Shown here: positions 34,591-43,444 of the stretch, piece by piece
How the letters are laid out: each line of letters opens with the position of its first letter
Position numbering within the stretch: position 1 is the stretch's first letter
Assembly: GCA_017554385.1 (NCBI GenBank)
Contig: JAFZIL010000067.1
Coordinates: 1 to 55,933, forward strand
DNA length: 55,933 nt
From: Prevotella sp.
Lineage (GTDB): Bacteria; Bacteroidota; Bacteroidia; Bacteroidales; Bacteroidaceae
Direction: 5' to 3'
Position numbers and translations under genes: made by a program
The notes under the pieces: model-generated
Database searches by the model: none
What the model was told of the DNA's origin: nothing
Seen by the model: the letters and a program-made list of their open reading frames with translations, nothing else

Positions 34591-36930
34591 ATGGAAAAGA
34601 TTATTAACTTATACTCAAAGAGCCTGCTCAGTAAGCTCGCTCTGATGGCCATCCTGATAGTTGGGGGGGGTAGTTCTGCATGGGCGGAAAGAAATATAAC
34701 TATCAGTGGAACGGGAACGACATCTGTTAAGTTCCCTTTTTATGGTACTTTAGCTAATTATACTCCTCTTCGCAGTCAATATATCATACCTAAAGCTAAT
34801 CTGACAAAGGTTCAGGGAGAAAGTATCTCCAAAATTAAATTATATTTTAGCGGAGCCAACAAATCTTGGGGAGATGCAACGTTTAAGGTATATCTAAAAG
34901 AAGTTGACTATACTACTTTTAGTTCATCAGAGTTCGCAGATTGGGCTACGCTAACAGAGGTCTATAGTGGTTCTCTATCCATTGACTCAAAGGGCGAAAT
35001 GCTGATTACATTTAATTCGTCATTTTCTTACACGAATGACAACTTGTTGATTGGATTTGACATGCAAACGCCAGGAACGAGCAATGGTCTTTCCTGTTAC
35101 GGAAATAACAGTACAAGTAATATTTCTATATACTCAAACTATAGTTCATATGCAGGGAAGGAATCAATCTCTAGAGATTCTTTTTTACCCAAAACAACTA
35201 TCTATTTTACGGGTACGGCAGAACCCACGTCTTTTTCCGCATCTGACATCACGTATAACTCTGCAACTCTGGGTTGGACAGCGGGAGAGACTGAAACAAA
35301 GTGGCAGATATATTACTCTACTACAAATGCTGAACCTGATGGAGAGGCATCTCTAACAATGGTAGAGACAACGCCTTCGAAAACCATTTCAGGACTATCA
35401 CCTGAAACTACATATTATGCTTATGTACGTGCATACATCAGCGAGAGCAACCAAAGCGATTGGGTAAGTACCTCGTTCACCACACTTGAACAATATCCCA
35501 TACCCACCGGCTTAGCGATGTCAAGCTATACCCCTACAACAGCCACCTTCGCGTGGACGAATGGAGAGGGAACAACACCAACAAGCTGGCAATTAAGGTA
35601 TTCTACTTCTTCAAGTTTTAATCCTTCAAATGATGAAGGAACTTTAATCGACAATATAAGCACAAACCCATATTCATTATCGGGCTTGACAGCAGAAACT
35701 ACTTATTATGCCTCTATCCGCGCCTGTTATGGTGGCAGCAATTATAGTAATTGGACAGATAAGGTTGAATTTACACCCAGTGATGAAACAGAAATTACAA
35801 TAAATGATGGAACTACGACAGGAGGATATGCTCCAATTTACGGCTCTTATACTAATAGTATAACAAGGACTCAATTAATTATTCCTTCCTCTTTGCTAAC
35901 AGGACTCAGAAACAGGCAAATAACCAAACTGACTTTCTATACAGCTGATGAATCGTCTTATAAGGATATAGATTGGGGTGTTGCCACCTTCGAAGTATAT
36001 ATAAAACCTATCAATAACACCTCATTTGGTTCGACAACACTAGAGAGCTGGGGAACGAAAGTTTACAATAGCGCTACGGTCTCGGTAAGTAATTATAAGA
36101 TGGAAATAACACTAAACACCCCTTATAATTACAGTGATGGCAATCTAATGATAGGTTTTAAGCAGACGGCAATAGGTTCATATAAATACGCTAAATGGAT
36201 TGGTGTTAGTGGTTCCTCTAATACTTTGTTGTATGGCTATGGGAATAATTCCAATAATAGGATAAATTTCAATCCTCAAATAACATTCACCACAAAAAGT
36301 ATAGTCACTGCCCCTGTACAAATAGACCTCAACGGCTACACCACATTCGCAAGCCCCTATCCTCTTGACCTGACAACCGCCAATCTTCCCTCAGGCCTGA
36401 AAGCATACAAGGCAGCTGTGGACGCAAAGAACAACAAGGTGCTGTTTACAGAAATCAACCAAGCTGTTCCTGCCAATACGGGTATACTGTTAGGAGGTAC
36501 AGCAGGCACGACCTATGCCATCCCTGTGGCTGCATCTGGTACTGCCCCTGAAGGAAATGCGTTCTGGGTGAACAGCACTGGTGGTACATTCAGTGCAGAG
36601 AGCGGCTATACCTATTACGGTATGAAGAAAGCGACCTCTGCCGAAGACCCGATAGTCTTTGCTACGTTTGCCCCTGGTTCTGTTGCCATTCCCTCCAACA
36701 AGGCTTATCTGCAAGTCGCGGACACCCCGTCTGGCCTGTCTCGCCAACTCGTCTGCGCGTTCAGCGACAACACAACAACAGCCATTGCCGAGATAGCCAA
36801 CAGGCAGAATGGCCAGAACAGCTATTTCAACCTTGCCGGCCAGCGCGTGGACGGTTCACGGTTGGTTAATGGTTCAGGGTTGAAGCCCGGCCTGTACATC
36901 ATCAACGGTAAGAAAGTGGTTATAAAGTAG
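34591..36930 (+). CDS. Secreted adhesin-like protein with two fibronectin type III domains
   Basis: 779 residues from the ATG at 34591, which gives the signal peptide MEKIINLYSKSLLSKLALMA..SSAWA; longer readings add an unlikely leader. A beta-rich module (about 32-210: FPFYGTLANYTPLRSQYIIP, ATFKVYLKEVDYTTF) recurs at about 400-570 (APIYGSYTNSITRTQLIIPS, ATFEVYIKPINNTSF). Between them are two Fn3 domains (TSFSASDITYNSATLGWTAG and TGLAMSSYTPTTATFAWTNG, each ending with TTYYA). The last 200 residues and the tail YFNLAGQRV..PGLYIINGKKVVIK have a higher G+C content than the first 570. The change in base composition suggests a mosaic origin. It probably binds at the surface. Confidence 0.75.
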   Translation: MEKIINLYSKSLLSKLALMAILIVGGGSSAWAERNITISGTGTTSVKFPFYGTLANYTPLRSQYIIPKANLTKVQGESISKIKLYFSGANKSWGDATFKVYLKEVDYTTFSSSEFADWATLTEVYSGSLSIDSKGEMLITFNSSFSYTNDNLLIGFDMQTPGTSNGLSCYGNNSTSNISIYSNYSSYAGKESISRDSFLPKTTIYFTGTAEPTSFSASDITYNSATLGWTAGETETKWQIYYSTTNAEPDGEASLTMVETTPSKTISGLSPETTYYAYVRAYISESNQSDWVSTSFTTLEQYPIPTGLAMSSYTPTTATFAWTNGEGTTPTSWQLRYSTSSSFNPSNDEGTLIDNISTNPYSLSGLTAETTYYASIRACYGGSNYSNWTDKVEFTPSDETEITINDGTTTGGYAPIYGSYTNSITRTQLIIPSSLLTGLRNRQITKLTFYTADESSYKDIDWGVATFEVYIKPINNTSFGSTTLESWGTKVYNSATVSVSNYKMEITLNTPYNYSDGNLMIGFKQTAIGSYKYAKWIGVSGSSNTLLYGYGNNSNNRINFNPQITFTTKSIVTAPVQIDLNGYTTFASPYPLDLTTANLPSGLKAYKAAVDAKNNKVLFTEINQAVPANTGILLGGTAGTTYAIPVAASGTAPEGNAFWVNSTGGTFSAESGYTYYGMKKATSAEDPIVFATFAPGSVAIPSNKAYLQVADTPSGLSRQLVCAFSDNTTTAIAEIANRQNGQNSYFNLAGQRVDGSRLVNGSGLKPGLYIINGKKVVIK

Positions 36931-37069
36931 TATTTAGGTCAAGAATCAGAGAGTTTATTCTTAAACATATAATTATCACGAATGGTCCATATAATTTTTC
37001 ATATAATATTAATGATAATTCATGGGTAATTAATGGTCATTACATGTTCAACTTAAAAAGAAACGAAGT

Positions 37070-37249
37070 ATGAAAAAGACATATATAATCCCTGAGTCGC
37101 TTGTCATTGACATTCATTTCAATCATTCACTGCTGTCCGGTTCTCCTATAGGTCAAATAAGTAATGACAATAATGACGAGATTAAAAATTCTGACGGCTT
37201 CGGTTCCCGTGATGCCGGATTCGACTTCTTTGACGATGATGACGACTAA
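37070..37249 (+). CDS. Small MKKTYI-family protein (59 residues)
   Basis: The sequence begins MKKTYIIPESLVIDIHFNHS, then LLSGSP, and ends in SDGFGSRDAGFDFFDDDDD. It shares the start, the central small-residue break and the acidic end with the 69-residue protein at 39601-39810. The type is common in Bacteroidota, often written MKK-x-Y-x-x-P, and has no known function. It has no classical signal peptide. It ends 13 bp before the start of the adhesin gene at 37263, so the two are likely cotranscribed. Whether it is a secreted peptide, a regulator or a precursor cannot be told. Confidence 0.7.
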   Translation: MKKTYIIPESLVIDIHFNHSLLSGSPIGQISNDNNDEIKNSDGFGSRDAGFDFFDDDDD

Positions 37250-37262
37250 CCCCCTAAACGAC

Positions 37263-39578
37263 ATGAAAACCAATGGTTTACATATCTGCAAGAGTCTGCT
37301 TAACAAGCTGGCTCTTGCTGCCTTACTGCTCGTTGGAAGCAGCAGTGCGGCTGTTGCTGATGAGCTGACGGTAAATGGAGGAGCTTCAAATACAAACAAA
37401 TATCTCCCGATTTATGTAGAAGGAGCGGCTACATTTAATGCAAAAGGTGAATACATCATTCCTAGCGATCTTTTAGAAAGCGTCAGTAATAAGAAAATCA
37501 CAAAGTTAAGTTATGACGTATATACAAAAGCTACTGCTACAGGCAATGCGACCTATTCGGTTTATTTAGACGAGGTAAGTAGCAATGTATATCCTCAGTC
37601 AGGCTATGATTATCTGAAGTCAAATTCTGCAATTCTTGTGTACTCAGGAGCATTAGATGCAACGGGTGAAACTATGGACATAGAGTTTACATCAGAATTC
37701 GTTTATAGTGGAACCCAGAATCTGCTCGTCCATATTGAATGTACTTCAACTGGCAGTGAAGGATATCCATACTTTAGAGGAAAGTCTGATTGGTCAAACT
37801 ACCGTGGACTTTATACAAGTAGCGCAACCGCAAATACGAGAAGCGCTTTCGTTCCTAAAACAACGATAACATACGAGGAAGCAACAAGTCAAACGAGTCC
37901 CAAATTGACTGTTTCACCCAGCACCGTAGCCTTTGGTAACCAGCGTGCCAATGAGACGCGGACAGTGACGGTGTCGAATACCGGTGTTGGCACGATGGAC
38001 GTCACGATAGCCAACGACAACACCACCGACTTCACTATCTCGGAGACATCGCTGACCAGCATTGGAGCAGGTGAGTCGAAGACCTTTACCGTGACCTTTA
38101 ACTACAACGCAGAGAGCCTTGGCGCGAAGACGGCAAATATCACGATTACGCCAAACTACGACGCTGAGGCAGCAGCCACAGTCGCTGTGTCGGCATACGC
38201 TGCCAATGCAGGCGTGTGGGAGGACTTCGATAGTGGTATTCCCTCGACATGGTATAACCAAAACGGTTCGTGGCTCAACAATGTGAAGGTCTACAACGGG
38301 CCAGACCTGGCAGGCATGGCCAGCCCAGGCACTAAGTCGAGCGACGTACTGCGCACCCCGCGCCTCTATGCCGAGGCCAATGAGGTGATCAGCTTCGATG
38401 TGCTGATTGGCGGTGCAACTTCATCCTACAAGATCAAGGCCGAATACTCCACAAACCGCACCAGCTGGACGAATATTGCCACATATACGGAGTCGGGCAG
38501 CCAGTCGTTTACAGCTCCTGCCACAGGCAACTACTGGCTGCGCTTTACGGGCTACCAGTCGGGTATCGATAACTTTAGTGGTTGGAGGATAGCCGATGCG
38601 ACCCATGAGGCTAAGCTCGGCACCGCCAGCATACCAACCACGGGCACTGCCTACGGCACCTATACCGCTTCTGTCAATGTGATGGAACTGGGAGGTAGCA
38701 ACGAGACCATCACGGCAGAACTATACTTCGACGACGTGAAAGTGGCCGAGCAGACGGGCATCGCCCTCAGCGCCAACTACGATCAGACTGTCAGCGTGAG
38801 CTACGAACCCACGACCGAAGGGACCTACAATGTCTATTTGAAAGTGTATGGAGACAACATCGAGCCTCTTATCACGAATTCGAAAAATGTCACCATCGCA
38901 GAGACCACATACGTTCTCGACGAAAACAGCGAGGATCATCCCACATGCAGCAATGCTGTTGTCAAGGTGAAGTATACCGCCCAGCAGGGTTGGAACACCA
39001 TTGTGATGCCTTTCTCACTGACGGACTCGCCTGCCTATATGAAAAGCCTGTTCGGTGAAGACTGGACGGCCTACGCAATCAACAAGTTTGAAGATGGAAA
39101 ACTCACCTTCAAGAAATCAGCCACAATGGCGCAGAGTACGCCTTACCTGGTCTATGCTCCTAATGCTACGGCCAATGCCGAGGGTGTCTACCTGAAGAAT
39201 GTCTCTATCTTCGGTTTCCAATGGACTAGCAACAACACCACCCAGACAAAGGGCGATGCTACATTCAAGGGCACCTACGCTCCTATTGCTGCTCCCGGCA
39301 TGGAAGGCAAGTACGGCATTACGAAGAAAGGTACGTTGGCCAAGGGCGGTAGCGGTGCCTCTATCAGGGCCTATCGTGCCTACATCGAGATAGCCGAGGA
39401 CGCGCCCCAGGAGATTCGTCTCTATGTAATCGACGACGACACGACCACGCAGATTGGCTCGCTCGTTCAGATGATGGAGGGTAAGGATAAGGCCGTCTAC
39501 AATCTCAGTGGCCAGCGGGTGCAGACAGCCACGAAGGGGCTCTACATCGTAGACGGAAAGAAAATTGTCGTAAAGTAA
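37263..39578 (+). CDS. Secreted mosaic protein with ASH/SPD-2 domain
   Basis: 771 residues from the ATG at 37263, giving the signal peptide MKTNGLHICKSLLNKLALAA..VAD; earlier starts overlap the small gene. Residues 33-210 (YLPIYVEGAATFNAKGEYII, ATYSVYLDEVSSNVY) match the beta-rich module of the protein at 34591. From residue 214 on, the ASH domain (VSPSTVAFGNQRANETRTVT), the MAM-like part (GIPSTWYNQNGSW, SSDVLRTPRLYAEANEVISF), WNTIVMPFSL and the tail VYNLSGQRVQTATKGLYIVDGKKIVVK match the protein at 29922. The DNA changes from A+T-rich to G+C-richer close to this join (about 37900). The gene looks like a fusion of parts of its two neighbours. Confidence 0.75.
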   Translation: MKTNGLHICKSLLNKLALAALLLVGSSSAAVADELTVNGGASNTNKYLPIYVEGAATFNAKGEYIIPSDLLESVSNKKITKLSYDVYTKATATGNATYSVYLDEVSSNVYPQSGYDYLKSNSAILVYSGALDATGETMDIEFTSEFVYSGTQNLLVHIECTSTGSEGYPYFRGKSDWSNYRGLYTSSATANTRSAFVPKTTITYEEATSQTSPKLTVSPSTVAFGNQRANETRTVTVSNTGVGTMDVTIANDNTTDFTISETSLTSIGAGESKTFTVTFNYNAESLGAKTANITITPNYDAEAAATVAVSAYAANAGVWEDFDSGIPSTWYNQNGSWLNNVKVYNGPDLAGMASPGTKSSDVLRTPRLYAEANEVISFDVLIGGATSSYKIKAEYSTNRTSWTNIATYTESGSQSFTAPATGNYWLRFTGYQSGIDNFSGWRIADATHEAKLGTASIPTTGTAYGTYTASVNVMELGGSNETITAELYFDDVKVAEQTGIALSANYDQTVSVSYEPTTEGTYNVYLKVYGDNIEPLITNSKNVTIAETTYVLDENSEDHPTCSNAVVKVKYTAQQGWNTIVMPFSLTDSPAYMKSLFGEDWTAYAINKFEDGKLTFKKSATMAQSTPYLVYAPNATANAEGVYLKNVSIFGFQWTSNNTTQTKGDATFKGTYAPIAAPGMEGKYGITKKGTLAKGGSGASIRAYRAYIEIAEDAPQEIRLYVIDDDTTTQIGSLVQMMEGKDKAVYNLSGQRVQTATKGLYIVDGKKIVVK

Positions 39579-39600
39579 CAAAGAAGGGAGGACACAAGCA

Positions 39601-39810
39601 ATGAAAAAGACTTATATTTCGCCTGTGGCGCAGACTGTCGTCGTTGTTACTGGACGAATGATTGCCTCATCCATCAAAGTCGATGGCGACAAAGCCGAGG
39701 TGGTCATAGATGACGAGGAGTATGACGAGCCCTTCAATTCCCGCAAGCACGGAAACGGTCGCAATGTGTGGGATGAGGAGGAAGAAGAAGAGAACTACAA
39801 CGGTTGGTAA
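39601..39810 (+). CDS. Small MKKTYI-family acidic protein (69 residues)
   Basis: Sequence starts MKKTYISPVAQTVVVVTGRM, then IASSIKVDGD, and ends in an acidic run WDEEEEEENYNGW. It is related to the protein at 37070-37249. An AGGGAGG ribosome-binding site lies 10 bp before the start. It follows the adhesin gene by 22 bp and ends before a hairpin terminator, so it closes that transcript. Function is unknown; the pair of small proteins that bracket the adhesin is noteworthy. Confidence 0.75.
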   Translation: MKKTYISPVAQTVVVVTGRMIASSIKVDGDKAEVVIDDEEYDEPFNSRKHGNGRNVWDEEEEEENYNGW

Positions 39811-39852
39811 TAGACTGAGTACAGGTAGTAATACCTCTATATTATAACGACT

Positions 39853-39894
39853 GCAGCTACAATCCCATTCGACTGTAGCTGCTGTTGTTGTTTT
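39853..39894 (+). terminator. Putative terminator after the small acidic protein
   Basis: Stem GCAGCTACA (39853-39861) with TGTAGCTGC (39874-39882), followed by TGTTGTTGTTTTG. The T-run is interrupted, so termination strength is uncertain. Confidence 0.6.
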
Positions 39895-39986
39895 GTGATA
39901 CCGGCTATGCTCTCCAGAGTTCGATATGGATTTTTGTGGCTCATCATATATTTTTTCTTAACTCTACATAAAAATGCTCAAATTTC

Positions 39987-40410
39987 CTTTGTATATCGGC
40001 ATTTCAGCGCATTTCAACTATACACAAACTCTACATAAACTATACACTAACCCTACACTATCTATACACTAACTATACATGGAAGAGGGCAAGAGGCGAC
40101 AAGTATACTGTTTGGTGTCACTAAGTATGTTGTTTAGCATCATCAAACATGCTGTTTTCGACATCAAGGAAGTATACTTGAGAATGCAAGGAAGTATTCC
40201 TGAGAACGCAAGGAAGTATTCCTGAGACCCACGAGAACTATTCTCGCTTGCCTCGAGAACTATTCTCGTTGAAATCATGTAGAGATAGTGTAGAGATAGT
40301 GTAGAGTTAGTGTAGAGTTTGTGTAGAGATAATGTAGAGTTTATGTAGAGTTTATGTAGGGTTGAAAACATTCAGATTACCTCTGTTTATCGATATTTCA
40401 GCGAATTTTA
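39987..40410. repeat. Phased 11/22-bp repeat and palindrome array flanked by direct repeats
   Basis: This gene-free stretch lies between convergent genes. From 40021 to about 40086 there are 11-bp units (TACACTAACTA type). From 40108 to 40283 there are eight abutting 22-bp units, and from 40284 to about 40360 more 11-bp units (GTGTAGAGTTA type), which are complementary to the left ones. Five hyphenated palindromes (for example CAAGGAAGTATTCCTG, CGAGAACTATTCTCG) are centred on successive 22-bp joints near 40173, 40195, 40217, 40239 and 40261. An imperfect direct repeat (GTATATCGGCATTTCAGCGC at 39991 and GTTTATCGATATTTCAGCGA at 40385) borders the array. Confidence 0.85.
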
Positions 40411-40429
40411 GTGTATAGATGTAGAGATA

Positions 40430-40469
40430 AACAAAAAAAAAACGGCTCCTCCGGAAATCCGGAGAAGCC
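40430..40469 (-). terminator. Rho-independent terminator of the nucleoside kinase gene
   Basis: On the minus strand the stem GGCT-CTCCGG / CCGGAG-AGCC (40444-40469, loop ATTT, one mismatch) is followed by ten or more T residues (40431-40442). It lies 25 bp past the kinase stop. Confidence 0.85.
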
Positions 40470-40494
40470 GGAAAGGCTGGAAGGGCAGGAAGGG

Positions 40495-42159
40495 TTAATA
40501 CTCGAATGAGGAACCTCCGAGGAACTCGCGGAGGAGCGAGGTGGGAGGTATCTGGTCTTCGGGGATGGGACGTATGTAGCCGAGGAACTTACGTAGACGG
40601 TAGGCCTCGGCATACTCGACGCTACTCTCGGGCACCTGCTCAAGGAGTGGTTCGGCCTGACGCTTGATGACAGCCAGCTCGAAGAGCATGGCGGTGTTGA
40701 ACATCTGGTCGGCATTCTCCTGATAGGGGAATATCCACTTGTTCTCACCTCGGCGCACGGAAGGCCAGCGGCGTATGGTCTCCTGTGCAGAGACACCGCG
40801 ATACTTGTGGTCGCGGATGATACGGCGCAACAGGCGGTTGTCGGTCGTAGGTACGTAGTTGTGGTTGTCAAGGAGTATTGTGGTCAGCGCTGAGGCATAG
40901 ACGCGGAACTTCTGCTCGTCAGGAATCTGAGCAGTGAGTTCGGGGTTCAAGGCGTGAATGCCTTCGACCACGAGGATCTCGTCGTCGTGCAGCCGCAGCT
41001 TGCGCCCGCTCATCTCGCTGCGGCCCTGCTGGAAGTTATAGCGTGGCAGCTCTACCTCCTCGCCGCGGAACAGCGCCTGCAGCTGCTCGTTGAGCAGCGG
41101 GATGTTCAGGGCGTGGATGCTCTCGAAGTCATAGTCGCCCGAGGCATCGCGCGGTGTCAGCTCGCGGTCAACGAAATAGTCATCGAGCGAGATGGGCACG
41201 GGCTTGATGCCATTGGTAAGCAGCTGTACGGAGAGCCGCTTGCAGGTGGTGGTCTTACCGCTGCTCGACGGTCCGGCGATGAGCACCATGCGCAATCCCT
41301 CCTTGCGTGCAATCTCGTCGGCAATTTTTCCTATTTTCTTTTCCTGTAGGGCTTCGGACACCTGTATGAGCAGGCTGGAGCGCCCAGAGTCGATGGCCTC
41401 GTTCAGGTCGCCGATGGTGCGCATGCCCAGAATGTCCTGCCAGCGATGATGCTCCTTGAAGATGCCGAACATCTTGTCCTGAGGCACCATCTCGCCCAGT
41501 TCGTCGGGTGTCTCCTGCGACGGAATACGCAGGAGCAGTCCGTCGTAGTATTTCTCCAGGCCGAAGAGATAGAGCTTACCCGTACTCGTGAGCAGCGAGC
41601 CATAGAAATAGTCGTAATAACTGTCGATATCGTAGACGGTAGTGAAGATGGCACCTACGGAGCGTAGCAGCTTTACTTTAGAGTGAGTGTGCAGGATGTC
41701 GAACATGTGGATAGCCTCTTCGGTGGTCACCTCGTGGCGGTGTACTGGCATGTTGGCGTCGATGATTTCCTGCATGCGACGTCTGATGTTACGGGCATCG
41801 TCGAGCGTCACAGGGCGACCGATGTCGAGGTCAACATAGTAGCCATTGCTCACGGGGATGTCGATAGCTACCTTGGCGGGCGAGTAGAGGTCGTGGACAG
41901 CCTTGCAGAGCACAAAGAACAATGTACGCGTATAGGCGCGAAGCCCACTGGGCGAGGTAATGTCGAGAAACTCCACCTCCTTGCGCTTGTAGATGCGGTA
42001 GTGCATACCCTCAATCTTGTTGTTCACACGGGCGCATATCGGACCATGCGCCATCTCTATCCCTGTCTGGCCAAACACCTCTTCGAGCGTTGCCCCCATA
42101 GGCACGCTGATGGAGGCTCCAGTGTTCTTACACTGTATTTTTACGGTTTTCTCTATCAT
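40495..42159 (-). CDS. Nucleoside (uridine-type) kinase with N-terminal TGS domain
   Basis: 554 residues. The N-terminus (KIQCKNTGASISVPMGATLE) is a TGS domain, followed to about 240 by a region like the second additional domain of threonyl-tRNA synthetase (HRHEVTTEEAIHMF). The C-terminal half is a P-loop kinase: GPSSSGKTTT (296-305), then VPISLDDYFVDRELTPRD and LPRYNFQQGRS, as in uridine kinase and phosphoribulokinase. The family probably phosphorylates uridine or cytidine in salvage. The kinase call is secure; the nucleoside is inferred. It lies 19 bp after the 42179 gene, so the two may form an operon. Confidence 0.88.
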   Translation of the reverse strand: MIEKTVKIQCKNTGASISVPMGATLEEVFGQTGIEMAHGPICARVNNKIEGMHYRIYKRKEVEFLDITSPSGLRAYTRTLFFVLCKAVHDLYSPAKVAIDIPVSNGYYVDLDIGRPVTLDDARNIRRRMQEIIDANMPVHRHEVTTEEAIHMFDILHTHSKVKLLRSVGAIFTTVYDIDSYYDYFYGSLLTSTGKLYLFGLEKYYDGLLLRIPSQETPDELGEMVPQDKMFGIFKEHHRWQDILGMRTIGDLNEAIDSGRSSLLIQVSEALQEKKIGKIADEIARKEGLRMVLIAGPSSSGKTTTCKRLSVQLLTNGIKPVPISLDDYFVDRELTPRDASGDYDFESIHALNIPLLNEQLQALFRGEEVELPRYNFQQGRSEMSGRKLRLHDDEILVVEGIHALNPELTAQIPDEQKFRVYASALTTILLDNHNYVPTTDNRLLRRIIRDHKYRGVSAQETIRRWPSVRRGENKWIFPYQENADQMFNTAMLFELAVIKRQAEPLLEQVPESSVEYAEAYRLRKFLGYIRPIPEDQIPPTSLLREFLGGSSFEY

Positions 42160-42162
42160 ATT

Positions 42163-42199
42163 TGTTATTGGTAACTGTTTATTGTTTATCGTTTATCGT
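42163..42199 (-). repeat. 7-bp tandem repeat between the CarboxypepD-reg gene and the kinase gene
   Basis: Minus-strand units ACGATAA, ACGATAA, ACAATAA, ACAGTTA run through the last codons (TINDKQ) and stop of the upstream gene, up to the kinase start. Confidence 0.75.
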
Positions 42200-43444
42200 C
42201 GGGAATTTCTTGATCAGTTTGTCAATGGCCTTGTCGAGCCGTTCGGAGGGCTCGATGATGTTATAGTCCTCCCAGAAGGCCGGGTCACGGAAGAAGTCGA
42301 CCTTGTCGAAGAAAGCGTCACGCTGGTCGAAGGAAGATTTTCCGGAGATTCCGGAGGGGCCGGACAATCCGGGTTTTCCGGAGGTTCCGGAGGTTCCTGT
42401 TACCGCCATCTCGCAGAAGGCAGCAAACGAGGTGGAGAAAAGTTTCCGCTTCCAGTCGCAGTTGAAGCGGAACGTAGTGCGCACATAGCTGATGCGCGTC
42501 ACTCCCTCGTCATAGCGATAGTCTATCAGGCATGACAGTTCCTTCGGACGGAAACGCACACCCACCGGCTTCCTCACCAGCATCATCGCGGTGGCCTTCT
42601 GACGGTCGCTCATGTCGAGCGTCAGCTCTGCCCGTGTGAAAGCCAGCGTCTCCTGATCTATATACAACTGGCCGTAGTAGAGCGCGTAGGGCTGCTCACA
42701 GCGAGGCCTGATGCTCACTACATACTGGCTGCGTTCGGCTATGGTAGTAGGCATCTCCATGGTCAGCTCGTAGTTGTCCAGCTCTTTCTTATTCAACAGG
42801 AGCTCAGTGTTCTTCACCAAGTCAAGCATCAGGGGTGCCACCGGGCCGCCCGTCACCTTCACGCTCAGCGTATCGCCCTTGCGCGGACTCAACAGCCGTC
42901 GTCCCTTGCGGATAGCCACAGCATCGCGACCCGTACCGTGGGTGTAACCCGTCTTGTACATATCGACGACACCCTCGGCAACACTGATGTAGTGCTGACG
43001 CTTCATGGTGGTCTCGCGGTAGAAACAGCTAAACAGCTCGGGCTGTCGGCTATAGTTCTGAGGTATCTTTCTAATGGCCGCCATCACGATTTCACGGGCA
43101 TTATCGGCCATCACCAGCACTTCCTGCAACTGTATCATCGTAGTATGCAGCTGAATACGGAGATTCTGCGCTGGAGCACTGATACGCTGTGACTTGTAGC
43201 CGACGTGCGACACCACGGCCGGCTCTCCCGCCACATCGTTTTTCAGCGTGAAGAAACCATCGTCGTTGGTCACCACTGACACACTGCCCCACGCTACGCT
43301 CGCCCCGACAACTGGCCGACCCGTTGACGCGTCGGTCACCGTGCCTCTCAGCACCATTGCCTGCGGCCATACTGCTACGGTCACGAAGAGCGCCACCAGC
43401 AGTAACATCAGCTTTCCAGATAGTCTCGTCATCATCAACCTCAA
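42179..43444 (-). CDS. Carboxypeptidase-regulatory-like domain protein
   Basis: 421 residues with a signal peptide (to about VAVWPQA). A CarboxypepD-reg-like domain follows at about 32-115 (LRGTVTDASTGRPVVGASVA, VVSHVGYKSQRI). The remaining part (EIVMAAIRKIPQNYSRQPEL, FSCFYRETTM) is typical of Bacteroidota periplasmic or outer-membrane-associated proteins of unknown role, some of which are annotated with DUF5686-like barrels. Here the barrel is absent and the protein is short. Near the end a 21-residue Ser-Gly-rich stretch (TSGTSGKPGLSGPSGISGKS) is encoded by seven 9-bp repeats. A TAAGTTTG promoter-like element lies upstream at 43467-43474. Function is unknown. Confidence 0.75.
   Translation of the reverse strand: MRLMMTRLSGKLMLLLVALFVTVAVWPQAMVLRGTVTDASTGRPVVGASVAWGSVSVVTNDDGFFTLKNDVAGEPAVVSHVGYKSQRISAPAQNLRIQLHTTMIQLQEVLVMADNAREIVMAAIRKIPQNYSRQPELFSCFYRETTMKRQHYISVAEGVVDMYKTGYTHGTGRDAVAIRKGRRLLSPRKGDTLSVKVTGGPVAPLMLDLVKNTELLLNKKELDNYELTMEMPTTIAERSQYVVSIRPRCEQPYALYYGQLYIDQETLAFTRAELTLDMSDRQKATAMMLVRKPVGVRFRPKELSCLIDYRYDEGVTRISYVRTTFRFNCDWKRKLFSTSFAAFCEMAVTGTSGTSGKPGLSGPSGISGKSSFDQRDAFFDKVDFFRDPAFWEDYNIIEPSERLDKAIDKLIKKFPTINDKQ
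42338..42400 (-). repeat. Seven 9-bp TTTTCCGGA-type units inside a coding region
   Basis: Plus-strand units TTTTCCGGA, GATTCCGGA, GGGGCCGGA, CAATCCGGG, TTTTCCGGA, GGTTCCGGA, GGTTCCTGT. Because 9 is a multiple of 3, the frame is kept and a collagen-like S-G-x stretch results. Confidence 0.85.

Noticed and set aside
40108-40349. CRISPR array
   Set aside because: The 22-bp units abut directly and vary gradually; there are no unique spacers, and no cas genes are present.
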